A stretch of 63,405 bases of DNA from Enterococcus gallinarum NBRC 100675 (GTDB lineage Bacteria > Bacillota > Bacilli > Lactobacillales > Enterococcaceae), in assembly GCF_001544275.1 (NCBI RefSeq), contig NZ_BCQE01000024.1, positions 1 to 63,405 on the forward strand. Direction: 5' to 3'. The position numbers and the translations under genes are program-made. Of this stretch, positions 17,217-24,982 are shown piece by piece. Under the pieces are notes generated by a model, which made no database searches, was not told the DNA's origin, and saw nothing but the letters and a program-made list of their open reading frames with translations. The first letter of the stretch is position 1. The number at the start of each line of letters is the position of its first letter.

Positions 17217-19013
17217 TTACTCTTTATTATCATCGTATCTTGTTAAAATTAAAAATAGATAAATAACTAAGATACATTTTGATTTCGTAATGTCAGATTG
17301 TTTAATTAGACCATGTGCAATTTCATTTCGTAGATTAAGACCCATTGGTTCAACCATAATTATTTGAATTAAAGTATGAATATCCTCTCCTAGAAAAGTT
17401 TTAATGTAATCTTTAACTAAAAATTCGTTAAATGTTATTTCATACTGAACCATATCTTTTTTGAGTGATGTAGTTGCGAATCCCAATTTAGCAAGAAACC
17501 GTCTAAATGTAGATTCAAATTGAGGAACTAAAATATGAATAGAGCTAACATAGTCTTCTTTAAAAAAATTTTCAATTCCTGCTTTTACAAGAGGGTAGTT
17601 TCTCTCATCAAGCATTTTCCATGAATCAAATTTTTCCATAAGATGATCGGCAGAAAGGCTATGTTCTTCTATCAATTTTTCAAAAATAGCCTTTAAAAAA
17701 ATCTCTAAATTTAGTGTCAATTCTTGTACATAACTAGTAATGAAAATGAACTTTTTTGACTCTTCTTTAGTTTCTGCGTTTACGATTTTGTTTCCACCAT
17801 GAATTATACTTTTTGAGACAAGATTAAAAAAATTATTATCTGCTTCTTGAAGTGATTGTTGCTGCTTAATTATACTGACATTTGGAATAAATTCGTCACT
17901 TTTTGCAAGCTTATCAAGAGATTCATGAATGTTAGAAATAATATAAGGTGAAATACAATTATCGATATAGTCTGTAGGAATTGTAAAAGGAATTTTTATT
18001 GTTGCCATTTCATCACTTTGTTGATATGTTTCATAAGTTTGCTTTATTAAAACTTTTAAGTCATTAATTTTTTCTGTTTCTCCCATATTCTTATAGTATT
18101 CAAGTGCTTGTTCTAAGTTAAAAGCTTTTGTTAATGAGCTTTTTTGTTGTCTCCCGCCTTGATACTCAGCCTCTAATTCATAGCTTTTTCCAATATCCAG
18201 ACGGAGGTTTTGTATTTGTTCTGTATTGTATGCCTCAAACTTTCCAAGAGCTATAGATTCCTCAATAAATAATCTATAAAAATGATACTCATGATTTTCA
18301 AAACATTTGTTTTTAAGATTTGTCAATATTGTTAATGTACAGGTGTAAAGTTCTTCTGAAATGTAACCTTTAAATTTAGAATCTAAAATGATTCTTACTA
18401 ATTGAGAAAGATTACAAGCCCATATCGAATTATCTATATCCCTCGATTCAATTAATTGTGAATGTATTAGTTGAATAGCTTGTTGCAGGTATTTTTTATT
18501 ATTCATAGAAAGCGAAACCTCAACTAATCTTGATATAGATAAAATAAAATTACTATCCTCATGTACAGTCTGATATTTTCTACAACTTTCTACAAGTGAT
18601 GCAAGTAAAAATTGTGAAATTTGATATTTTTTTCTCGTTACTTTTTCACTCCCATACTCAAAAAGAAAATCTGAATATCTTACTTTTAAAAAAATATTAT
18701 CAGTTTCAATCATTCTTCTTTCATAATATAAAAATTGTTCATCAGTGAAAGCTGTAATTTCAGGAACATTTCCAATGCCTGTAATACTGTATTCGGGGAC
18801 AAATCTAGTGTCGCTTTTATTATTCGAAAGAATTGGTTTTTTTTCGATAAGTGAACAAATATCAATTTCATATTTTGCTAATTTTGCTTCATTTAAAAAT
18901 CCTTCCGATTTTGCCCAATCATGGATTTCTTTAAAACCATCTCTAAATTCTGTATAATACTTGGTAATTTCTATTCTTTCTAGTTCATTAATTTTATCTA
19001 TAAATTTCGTCAT
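17217..19013 (-). CDS. DUF4209-like protein, possible defence-associated
   Basis: Protein of 598 residues without signal peptide or membrane segments. The C-terminus (about 495-590) shows FESTFRRFLAKLG, TFNEFLVKDYI and NLRNEIAHGLI, with an R-x(3-4)-H core like that of DUF4209/HEPN-type domains; the RNEIAHG motif resembles the R-x(4)-H of HEPN ribonucleases. The N-terminal 400 residues look helical and repeat-like. It is divergent from the restriction endonuclease gene and may be part of the same defence island. The family has no well-established role that I know; an RNase effector is inference from the motif. Confidence 0.65.
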   Translation of the reverse strand: MTKFIDKINELERIEITKYYTEFRDGFKEIHDWAKSEGFLNEAKLAKYEIDICSLIEKKPILSNNKSDTRFVPEYSITGIGNVPEITAFTDEQFLYYERRMIETDNIFLKVRYSDFLFEYGSEKVTRKKYQISQFLLASLVESCRKYQTVHEDSNFILSISRLVEVSLSMNNKKYLQQAIQLIHSQLIESRDIDNSIWACNLSQLVRIILDSKFKGYISEELYTCTLTILTNLKNKCFENHEYHFYRLFIEESIALGKFEAYNTEQIQNLRLDIGKSYELEAEYQGGRQQKSSLTKAFNLEQALEYYKNMGETEKINDLKVLIKQTYETYQQSDEMATIKIPFTIPTDYIDNCISPYIISNIHESLDKLAKSDEFIPNVSIIKQQQSLQEADNNFFNLVSKSIIHGGNKIVNAETKEESKKFIFITSYVQELTLNLEIFLKAIFEKLIEEHSLSADHLMEKFDSWKMLDERNYPLVKAGIENFFKEDYVSSIHILVPQFESTFRRFLAKLGFATTSLKKDMVQYEITFNEFLVKDYIKTFLGEDIHTLIQIIMVEPMGLNLRNEIAHGLIKQSDITKSKCILVIYLFLILTRYDDNKE

Positions 19014-19275
19014 CTAGTTATCTCCGATATACCTAATTTTAAATTTAATTATACCCTCTCAAATGCTATGAAGGAATATAAGTATATAAAAAATAATTTT
19101 TAACTGGATGAAGCAAGTGAATAAAAGAGATTCAAAAAGATAGTTAATCATTTATTAGAATGTATAACTGACAAGAATGAAAGAGTGTTTTACTATATTT
19201 ATGCACATGGAAACCTATACATGAAATAACCAAAAGGGTATACTCAAATTATAAGAAAATAACGAGGTGAAGAAA

Positions 19276-19995
19276 ATGACTGAAAAAGCACAAAACAATG
19301 ATGAAATCATTGAAAAGGCGAAAGACTTTTTTAGAGAAGTAATTGCTAAGAATCATATTAAAAATACAGAAAAGTTAAAAAACATAAACAACTTTAACGT
19401 GAATCCATTTCTGAACAAGTATTTAGCAAATTATTTAACAGGGAACGATGATCCTGAAAGTGTTTCGAAGGCATTAATATATCCAAGAGTTTTAGGTACT
19501 TCAATTAATACTTCATTCGGTTCCAACCTTCAAAAATTTATCAATAAAACTCTGGAAGGATATGGCTCTACTACGACTGGAATGGACATAGAATTTATTG
19601 ATAAAATAGATGGAAGAAAAAAATACTGTCAAATTAAAGCTGGCCCTCAAACAATTAATTATGATGATGTGACTACAATTCAAAATCATTTTAAATCAGC
19701 GATTAATTTAGCTCGTACTAATAATATTCCTATTGCAAATATGGATTGTGTCGTAGGTGTTTTTTATGGCGAAGACAGCGAATTAAGTGCGTTTTATAGA
19801 ACGTTAGCAGAGGACTATACAGTCTTAGCTGGAAAAGATTTTTGGTATCATTTAACAGGAGATGAAGATTTTTATCAAAAGCTAACTGATGGTATTGGAG
19901 ATATAGCTAATGAATTTGATAGTACTGAGCTTCTTGACGAAACAATCAAAGCTTTGGCTGAACAACTAAAAAATATTGAAGGAATTGAAGAGTAG
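19276..19995 (+). CDS. Type II restriction endonuclease, PmeII/EcoO109I-like
   Basis: Protein of 239 residues. The central block KALIYPRVLGTSINTSFG, then TGMDIEFID (Asp) and KYCQIKAGPQTIN (Gln-x-Lys), resembles the PmeII/EcoO109I-type endonucleases, where D...(E/Q)xK forms a PD-(D/E)XK-type site. The ATG at 19276 follows CGAGGTG with good spacing; a GTG three codons earlier is possible. It converges on a C5 methyltransferase gene with 43 bases between stops and a shared bidirectional terminator, which makes the pair a complete type II restriction-modification system. The recognition sequence cannot be told from the sequence. The family name is from memory of the motif block. Confidence 0.78.
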   Translation: MTEKAQNNDEIIEKAKDFFREVIAKNHIKNTEKLKNINNFNVNPFLNKYLANYLTGNDDPESVSKALIYPRVLGTSINTSFGSNLQKFINKTLEGYGSTTTGMDIEFIDKIDGRKKYCQIKAGPQTINYDDVTTIQNHFKSAINLARTNNIPIANMDCVVGVFYGEDSELSAFYRTLAEDYTVLAGKDFWYHLTGDEDFYQKLTDGIGDIANEFDSTELLDETIKALAEQLKNIEGIEE

Positions 19996-20002
19996 TTAAA
20001 AA

Positions 20003-20034
20003 AACTAGTACCTTTTTAGTGTACTAGTTTTTGA
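20003..20034. terminator. Bidirectional terminator between endonuclease and methyltransferase
   Basis: Perfect stem AACTAGTAC (20003-20011) / GTACTAGTT (20021-20029) with A-run before and T-run after it, serving both converging genes. Confidence 0.8.
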
Positions 20035-20038
20035 TATT

Positions 20039-21397
20039 TTAAAATTGATTCAGATAATTTACTACAGATTTTCCAATAGCTTCCGCAAGATTTACCGGGA
20101 CAGCATTTCCAATTTGTTTATATTGATTGTTTGTGCTTCCAGCAAACTCCCAATCATCTGGGAAACTTTGTATTCTTGCATATTCTCGAACAGTAAATGG
20201 ACGAGTTTCATCAGGATGGCAACGTTCTGTTTGTTTCTGCGCGGGTGATGTAGTTAACGTTAGAGAAGGCTCATTCCAAGATAAGCGTCTAGCCATTCCT
20301 CTTCGACCACCACCAGAATGATAGGATGCACCCATGTAACTTTTAGCAACATTTTCAGGCAAGTTAACCCAACATCCTCCAGGAGGGACTAAGTTAAGGA
20401 CTTCTATTTTAGACGCTGGATAAGAAGCACCTTCACTTTTCGGAACATCTTTTAATACATCCCTTAGAACAGGTTGATAGGTATATTCTTTAGGAAATTT
20501 AAAAGAATATTGTTGTTGTTCAAAAAGGTCGTTTCTAATGCCAATAATGACAATCCGCTCTCTTTTTTGTGCAACTCCATAATTCCAAGCATTCAGTATA
20601 TTCCAAAATACTTGGTAACCTGAATCCTCGAAAATTTCTATCATAGTTTCTAATGTACGGCCATTATCATGATTCAAAAGACCTTTTACATTTTCTGCTA
20701 TAAACATTTTAGGTTGCAGTTGTACTAATAATTGTGAATAAGGATGAAATAGAGTACCTCTAGTATCATTCAGTCCTTGACGTAAGCCAGCATAACTAAA
20801 ACTTTGACAAGGATAACCGCCAGACAATACGTCTAGTTCTCCTCTAAAAGTAAACTGATCATGATTAAAGATACCATTTTGAGCAATAGTATTAATATCT
20901 CCTTCAATCACATTCCAATTAGGGCGATTTAATTTTAAAGTACTACATGCTGTAGAGTCTATTTCAATATCTGCAACAGAATTGAATCCAGCTTTTTCCA
21001 AACCTAAGGATAGACCTCCTGCACCAGCAAATGTTTCTACAAGCGTGTAATCGCGTTTTGGAGTAGTATTTTGAATATCAATAAACTCATCTAGCTTGTA
21101 TTTAAATCTGTCTAATGAATCATCGTTAAATAATTCTAGCTGTTTATTATTAGTTGCATGTTTTTTTACTATAGTTGTAGTCATTGTATCACTCAATTCT
21201 TCTTTAAGTATTTCTGCATAGGATAGTCCTAACTCATTAGTGAGTTTGACAACATTAGTTTTTAAAGGAGAAAAACCTTCGGATAACATTTGAGACAATT
21301 GACTTTTACTCATTTGTAGTCGTTCCGCTAGTTCTGTTTGGGTTTTTATATTCTTTTGTTTCATGGCTGATAGAACTATTTCTTTATCAATAATCAA
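20039..21397 (-). CDS. C5-cytosine methyltransferase with N-terminal helix-turn-helix (modification partner)
   Basis: Protein of about 452 residues. An N-terminal HTH (about 5-60; TQTELAERLQMSKSQLSQML) precedes a complete methyltransferase: motif I TFAGAGGLSLGLEKAG, IV GGYPCQSFSYAG (catalytic Cys), VI FIAENVKGL, VIII QKRERIVIIGI, and X IGNAVPVNLAEAIG. The arrangement resembles M.SsoII/M.EcoRII, where the HTH domain represses the methyltransferase's own promoter and times endonuclease expression. A TTG start at 21397 follows AAGGAGGAGG; the strong promoter just upstream argues against a longer start. It probably modifies the site cut by the converging endonuclease. Confidence 0.92.
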   Translation of the reverse strand: MIIDKEIVLSAMKQKNIKTQTELAERLQMSKSQLSQMLSEGFSPLKTNVVKLTNELGLSYAEILKEELSDTMTTTIVKKHATNNKQLELFNDDSLDRFKYKLDEFIDIQNTTPKRDYTLVETFAGAGGLSLGLEKAGFNSVADIEIDSTACSTLKLNRPNWNVIEGDINTIAQNGIFNHDQFTFRGELDVLSGGYPCQSFSYAGLRQGLNDTRGTLFHPYSQLLVQLQPKMFIAENVKGLLNHDNGRTLETMIEIFEDSGYQVFWNILNAWNYGVAQKRERIVIIGIRNDLFEQQQYSFKFPKEYTYQPVLRDVLKDVPKSEGASYPASKIEVLNLVPPGGCWVNLPENVAKSYMGASYHSGGGRRGMARRLSWNEPSLTLTTSPAQKQTERCHPDETRPFTVREYARIQSFPDDWEFAGSTNNQYKQIGNAVPVNLAEAIGKSVVNYLNQF

Positions 21398-21436
21398 AGT
21401 ACCCTCCTCCTTGTTTAAAATATTTTGAACAACCCA

Positions 21437-21465
21437 ATTATAGCGAACCATGTTTTTCTAGTCAA
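21437..21465 (-). promoter_or_regulatory. Methyltransferase promoter
   Basis: On the minus strand TTGACT and TATAAT are separated by 17 bases, 40 bases upstream of the TTG start. This is the obvious target for autoregulation by the N-terminal HTH of the methyltransferase. Confidence 0.75.
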
Positions 21466-21617
21466 TACAAATATACGCAATAATTAAATAATATTTTTTA
21501 GAAGAATGATTTTTATTGTAGTATCAAAAGATGTAATTCTAATTAACTTATTTTTTGAATTTTTCTTTTATGAGGGTTAGTTCTTTTTCGTATTTAACAG
21601 AATTCCTATGTTTATTC

Positions 21618-21647
21618 AAAAAAGACACCTCAACTTTGGAAGTGTCT
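21618..21647 (-). terminator. Terminator upstream of the restriction-modification block
   Basis: On the minus strand AGACACTTCC...GAGGTGTCT forms a stem followed by six U residues. It resembles the hairpin at 17.15 kb at the other side of the block. Confidence 0.65.
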
Positions 21648-21743
21648 AAAACCTTTTGATTTTTGGAAGTACCATTCACTTATTAAACATACTGATAAAA
21701 CAATATTCCTTAATATACTGGCGAAGTTTTTTAGTCATAAAAA

Positions 21744-22184
21744 TGACCATCCTTTTGACCTTCCTTAGTCGTATGAAAGGGGACGCATCAGAGTGTGTTA
21801 GTGAACGAACAAAGAAATAAAGTTCGATTAAAGACTACCAGAAATCATATCAATATTGAGTATGGTCTCAAAGACACAAACGCTGCAGAATAAGAAAAGC
21901 GCTGATTTATCAGTTTTTAGAGAGTATCCTGAGCATAGGATGTTTTCTTTTTTTTGTCCTTGACCATCCTTTTGACCCTCTCTTTTAAGTAGTACAAAAA
22001 TACATCAGAAGTTCTTGTAAATCTCAAAAATCCGATAATTTTAACTAGGTTTCACTAGGAATCATTGAAACATCCAATACGGTCTCAAAGACGCGAACGC
22101 TGCGGAATAATTCTAACAAGGTTAGAACGTTGGTTTATCAACGATTTAGAGATGTTTTCCTTCACTGGAGACATCTCTTTTTTT
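21744..22184 (+). repeat. 217-bp imperfect tandem duplication with two terminator-ended units
   Basis: TGACCATCCTTTTGACC starts unit 1 at 21744 and unit 2 at 21961; GGTCTCAAAGAC recurs at 21864 and 22081. Both offsets are exactly 217 bases. Each unit ends in a plus-strand hairpin with T-run (21926-21956 and 22148-22184). Each also holds a short frame ending YGLKDxNAAE then stop: unit 1 is open for about 38 codons, while unit 2 is broken by stops. They may be small RNA genes, short peptide genes or integrase arm-site modules. The units sit between the restriction-modification block and the 3' end of the integrase gene. I see no larger gene in 21466-22221. Confidence 0.7.
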
Positions 22185-22221
22185 GCGCATGTTGCGTTTC
22201 TTGTTGCGATATTATTTAAAC

Positions 22222-23373
22222 TTAGTTCGTCATGAATTGTGCAAAGCGATTACCTGTCTCTTCCCGCTTTTTATCAGTTACATGAGCATATACATTCATT
22301 GTTGTTTTTATATCTGTATGCCCCATGCGCTCTTGAACTTCTTTGATAGGTACGCCAGATTCAAGTAGGAGACTGCAATGAGTGTGACGAAATCCATGAA
22401 CTGTCATATATTCTAAGTTATTATCTTTAAGAATTTTCGTTAGTCGATGATTTAAAAAATCAAGATATAAAACTTTGTTTTCTTCTGAGGTAAAAAGTAA
22501 TTGTTCTTCATTATCATGTTTTATCCCTAGTTTGAAGAAAAGCTCTTTTTGCTGTAATTTCCAACGTTTCAAAAGTTTGAGTGTCTCATCATCTAAAGAT
22601 AACTCTCTGACACTTTTTCTTGTCTTAGGGGTTTGAAAAATTAATTTCCAACCATCAGCAGTAGCAACCGTCTGTTTAACAGACAAGGTTCCTCGACCAA
22701 AACTTATATCTTTCCAACGTAAGGCATGTAGCTCACCTTTCCTAAGTCCGGTAAATGCTAGAATTCTAAACATCAGGAATTCAGAAAAAGGCAACTGTTT
22801 TTTTGCTTTATCTAGAAAAGTAATCAATTGTTTTTGGCTGTAGTAGGGCGCTGCATAATCCTCTTGATCAATGTCCATTTGTCTTTTGGGTCGAATTACA
22901 CCATTCATTGGGTTATTAGTAAGCAAGCGTACACTAATAGCATACTGAAAGATTTGAGAAGTAATCATAATCAAATTATTGAACTTTTTGTAATAGCTGA
23001 ACCAATGATTTACTTTAGACTGACAATAAGGGATAGTTATCTTGTTGATCGGAATTTTTCCGAAATGAGGTATGATATGCTTCTTTAGAGCAAATTTTTG
23101 AGCAGTAAGTGTACTTGCTTTCACAGTATTCTTATACTGTTCTAACCACATTTCTGCTACTTTTTCAAAGTGAAGGTTACTATCAAAAATAAAATCAGCG
23201 CTTTTTGATTTTAGAAGCAATCGAGATAAAGCAAGATTTGCCGCTTGTCTTGTTTTAAAACCACTACGATTAGTTTTTATTTCTTTACCAGTTAATGGGT
23301 CTTTACCAAGGTAAACATGAAATTTATAGGCAATTTCACCATTCTTCTTTTTATATTTCTTTATTTTCGCCAT
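22222..23373 (-). CDS. Phage-type tyrosine recombinase (integrase)
   Basis: Site-specific recombinase of 383 residues. The N-terminal DUF-type arm-binding domain (KKYKKKNGEIAYKFHVYLGK, then TRQAANLALSRL) is typical of Gram-positive temperate phages. A core-binding domain follows (about 60-160), then a catalytic domain with Arg in AFTGLRKGEL, HGFRHTH (His-x-x-Arg), His in MGHTDIKTT and the nucleophile Tyr in TMNVYAHV. The start MAKIKKYK at 23373 follows AAGGACG. It is unlike Tn916 Int and lies at the leading side of the transfer module, pointing inward. With the membrane protein upstream it looks like a lysogeny-module remnant; ownership by the adjacent conjugative element is not excluded. Confidence 0.92.
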   Translation of the reverse strand: MAKIKKYKKKNGEIAYKFHVYLGKDPLTGKEIKTNRSGFKTRQAANLALSRLLLKSKSADFIFDSNLHFEKVAEMWLEQYKNTVKASTLTAQKFALKKHIIPHFGKIPINKITIPYCQSKVNHWFSYYKKFNNLIMITSQIFQYAISVRLLTNNPMNGVIRPKRQMDIDQEDYAAPYYSQKQLITFLDKAKKQLPFSEFLMFRILAFTGLRKGELHALRWKDISFGRGTLSVKQTVATADGWKLIFQTPKTRKSVRELSLDDETLKLLKRWKLQQKELFFKLGIKHDNEEQLLFTSEENKVLYLDFLNHRLTKILKDNNLEYMTVHGFRHTHCSLLLESGVPIKEVQERMGHTDIKTTMNVYAHVTDKKREETGNRFAQFMTN

Positions 23374-23485
23374 AAATATATTATCGTCCTTTCTTGTCCG
23401 CCAGCATGTCGAACGAGTGGCATCACTCCTTTCAATTTGGTATAATTGGGTATAGCAAATAAGCATTAGGTTTATTTGGTTTTAG

Positions 23486-23521
23486 CACGCTCTCGCTTTG
23501 GTCGGTGGGGCGTGTTTTTTT
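23486..23521 (+). terminator. Hairpin with T-run between integrase and lysogeny gene
   Basis: CACGC (23486-23490) pairs with GCGTG (23510-23514), with additional pairing possible inside the loop, followed by seven T residues on the plus strand. No plus-strand gene is evident before it. Confidence 0.45.
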
Positions 23522-24089
23522 ATTGTGCAGAAGTCATATATGCATCAGTAATTAATTCTGCTTGTTCCATATAGACATCGGTCAATTTCGTAGCCCAATC
23601 TTCGTAATCTTCATATTTCCCAGATCCGCTAGTCAAATGAACATTTGCCATTTCCTGTATTCCTTCATTGGAAATTTCAGCCAACTCACTTATTTTGTCG
23701 TTTGACAATTCTGCTAAACCTTCTACTCCGTTTTGATTATTAGGATATTCAGCATTGTATTCATCAACTAACTTCGGTGCTGCTTCTTTAATTTTTTGAG
23801 TGTATTCGTCTAGAATAGCTTGATATTGTTCATCAGCGCTTTTGCTCTCTTCTTTTGGAGCTTGGCTTTCTGATGAAGCTTTTTCTGATGTTTTATCTGA
23901 TGTCGAAGTTGCTTCTTTTGAGCTGGTAGATGTTTTCTCAGCAGAGTTTTTATCTTTAGAATTACCCCCAAGAGATCCGCCAACTGCAGCAACTAGAATT
24001 ACCACTAAAATCCAGAACCATACCTTTTTGTAAAAGGGTTTTTTTACCTTATACAATTTACCATCTTCGCCTCTAACTCTTTTTGCCAT
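23520..24089 (-). CDS. Membrane-anchored low-complexity protein, phage lysogeny-module type
   Basis: Protein of 189 residues. A basic N-terminus (MAKRVRGEDGKLYKVKKPFYKK) precedes one membrane helix (VWFWILVVILVAAVGGSLGG), a Ser/Lys/Glu-rich linker of about 50 residues, and an acidic helical C-terminal domain. Proteins of this design commonly sit between int and the repressor in prophages of lactic acid bacteria, where related lipoproteins can block superinfection. That role is inference here. Neither a cI-type repressor nor an ImmA-type gene follows, so the module appears incomplete. Confidence 0.75.
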   Translation of the reverse strand: MAKRVRGEDGKLYKVKKPFYKKVWFWILVVILVAAVGGSLGGNSKDKNSAEKTSTSSKEATSTSDKTSEKASSESQAPKEESKSADEQYQAILDEYTQKIKEAAPKLVDEYNAEYPNNQNGVEGLAELSNDKISELAEISNEGIQEMANVHLTSGSGKYEDYEDWATKLTDVYMEQAELITDAYMTSAQ

Positions 24090-24306
24090 TTTTATTTCCT
24101 CGATTCTTTGATATAATATATTTGTACTGTCTCAGAAATGAGGTTAGGGCTTTTAGAAGTTGGAGCTTCTAAGAGCTTTCTTTTTTTAGCAAAATATTTT
24201 CATGGGTTCAACGAAAATAGATTCGCTGTCAAAAGTAAAAATATAATTATGATGAAAGTGTTTTGTTCCGTATTTATTATTCCATACGTTCAACGCACAT
24301 TCTAGA

Positions 24307-24346
24307 AGATATGGTATAGAGATACAAGTATCTCTATACCATATCT
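24307..24346. repeat. Perfect 19-bp inverted repeat with 2-base spacer
   Basis: AGATATGGTATAGAGATAC (24307-24325) and GTATCTCTATACCATATCT (24328-24346) are exact reverse complements. Neither side carries a T-run suited to a terminator. It could form a cruciform, be a double operator, or be a recombination site near the junction of mobile DNA and chromosome. Confidence 0.85.
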
Positions 24347-24399
24347 TCGTGCTTTCATTCTTCTTTCCACACACTAGGAACTGTAGGAATAAATAACGT

Positions 24400-24431
24400 C
24401 CTTACTAAAAGAAATCGCTCTTTTAGTAAGG
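24400..24431. repeat. Perfect 12-bp inverted repeat
   Basis: CCTTACTAAAAG (24400-24411) and CTTTTAGTAAGG (24420-24431) with an eight-base spacer. It lies 21 bases beyond the stop of a small membrane protein gene on the minus strand and could be its weak terminator. Confidence 0.7.
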
Positions 24432-24452
24432 ATTATGGGCGGATCAAAGTTA

Positions 24453-24569
24453 TTACATGTGTACAAAAAATAAAGAAAAGACCATTTTTGCAATAAAGGA
24501 ACCAGCAAAAGAAGCGAGAACAATCAACATAATTTTCCAAGGTTTTAACCAAGCACTATTCTTTTTCAT
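24453..24569 (-). CDS. Small membrane protein (38 residues), unknown function
   Basis: Starts MKKNSAWLKPWK, followed by one long hydrophobic helix (IMLIVLASFAGSFIAKMVFSLFFV). AGAGGTGATTAG directly precedes the ATG, an excellent ribosome binding site, which is the main support. One of three tiny membrane protein genes in a row on this strand. A toxin-like or membrane-regulatory peptide is possible but unproven. Confidence 0.55.
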   Translation of the reverse strand: MKKNSAWLKPWKIMLIVLASFAGSFIAKMVFSLFFVHM

Positions 24570-24677
24570 CTAATCACCTCTATAAAAAGAATACTATGAT
24601 AAATAAATAATATCAAAAAAAATTGATACTTAATCAGTTATTCACCAAATCAGGCAACTAACGAGATGAAATCAGAA

Positions 24678-24860
24678 TCAGTTTTGCTTTTCAGATTTTT
24701 TAAGTTTAATTGCTCGTATTAGGTGGACACAAAAGCTCGCAAAAAATAAAAGCCCTGCAATTTTTGGAATGGCACCAATTGAAGCTAAAAATAAAAAAGC
24801 TGCTATAAAGTTTACACAAGCGGCTAGCAGGTAAAGGTAGAAACTAGTTTTTCTTTTCAA
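24678..24860 (-). CDS. Small membrane protein (60 residues), unknown function
   Basis: Two hydrophobic helices (SFYLYLLAACVNFIAAFLFLAS and GLLFFASFCVHLIRAI) with a basic C-terminus. A TTG start at 24860 is chosen because AAAGGAG lies eight bases upstream; an ATG ten codons earlier lacks such a site. It resembles short uncharacterised enterococcal membrane proteins. No function is assigned. Confidence 0.6.
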   Translation of the reverse strand: MKRKTSFYLYLLAACVNFIAAFLFLASIGAIPKIAGLLFFASFCVHLIRAIKLKKSEKQN

Positions 24861-24982
24861 AGTGCTCACTCCTTTCGAACAGCATATCATACTTTATTTT
24901 CAATGTGAAAAAATAATACCAAAGAAAGTCGAAATAAATAATTTCACTATCCGACGAAATAAAAAAGAAATAGAAAGAACTT

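Larger units (their letters stand above)
1..21650 (-). mobile_element. Tn916/ICEBs1-superfamily conjugative element, leading part (left edge outside window)
   Basis: Minus-strand genes follow the Tn916 order: two DUF961 proteins (orf23/orf22), FtsK-type coupling protein (orf21), oriT-like repeats, MobT (orf20), small TcpD-like protein, ArdA (orf18), TcpE (orf17), VirB4 (orf16), EF1877-type protein (orf15) and lysozyme/NlpC (orf14). Hachiman-type genes, a restriction-modification pair and methyltransferases are inserted as cargo. The orf13 equivalent and the element's own distal end lie beyond position 1. The right boundary is inferred: it is placed after the last restriction-modification gene and a terminator near 21.6 kb, because no flanking direct repeat could be recognised. 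The phage-type integrase at 22.2-23.4 kb could alternatively belong to it. Confidence 0.75.
24090..24452. other. Gene-free stretch with terminator and two strong palindromes
   Basis: Directly upstream of the lysogeny-type gene lies a likely minus-strand promoter (TATATT/ATAATATA region near 24105). A plus-strand hairpin with T-run (CTTTTAGAAG...CTTCTAAGAG, about 24150-24188) follows. The two inverted repeats at 24307-24346 and 24400-24431 are listed separately. A 62-codon minus-strand frame across this stretch has no ribosome binding site and runs through the large palindrome, so I do not call it a gene. Confidence 0.5.

Noticed and set aside
21744-22184. CRISPR-like repeat
   Set aside because: Only two units of 217 bases with imperfect identity; no short repeat-spacer pattern and no cas genes.
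22222-23373. Tn916-type Int of the left element
   Set aside because: The N-terminal domain is of phage type and the orientation relative to the transfer genes is not that of Tn916; ownership is left open.
24186-24374. 62-codon minus-strand frame
   Set aside because: Runs through the 40-base palindrome and lacks a ribosome binding site.
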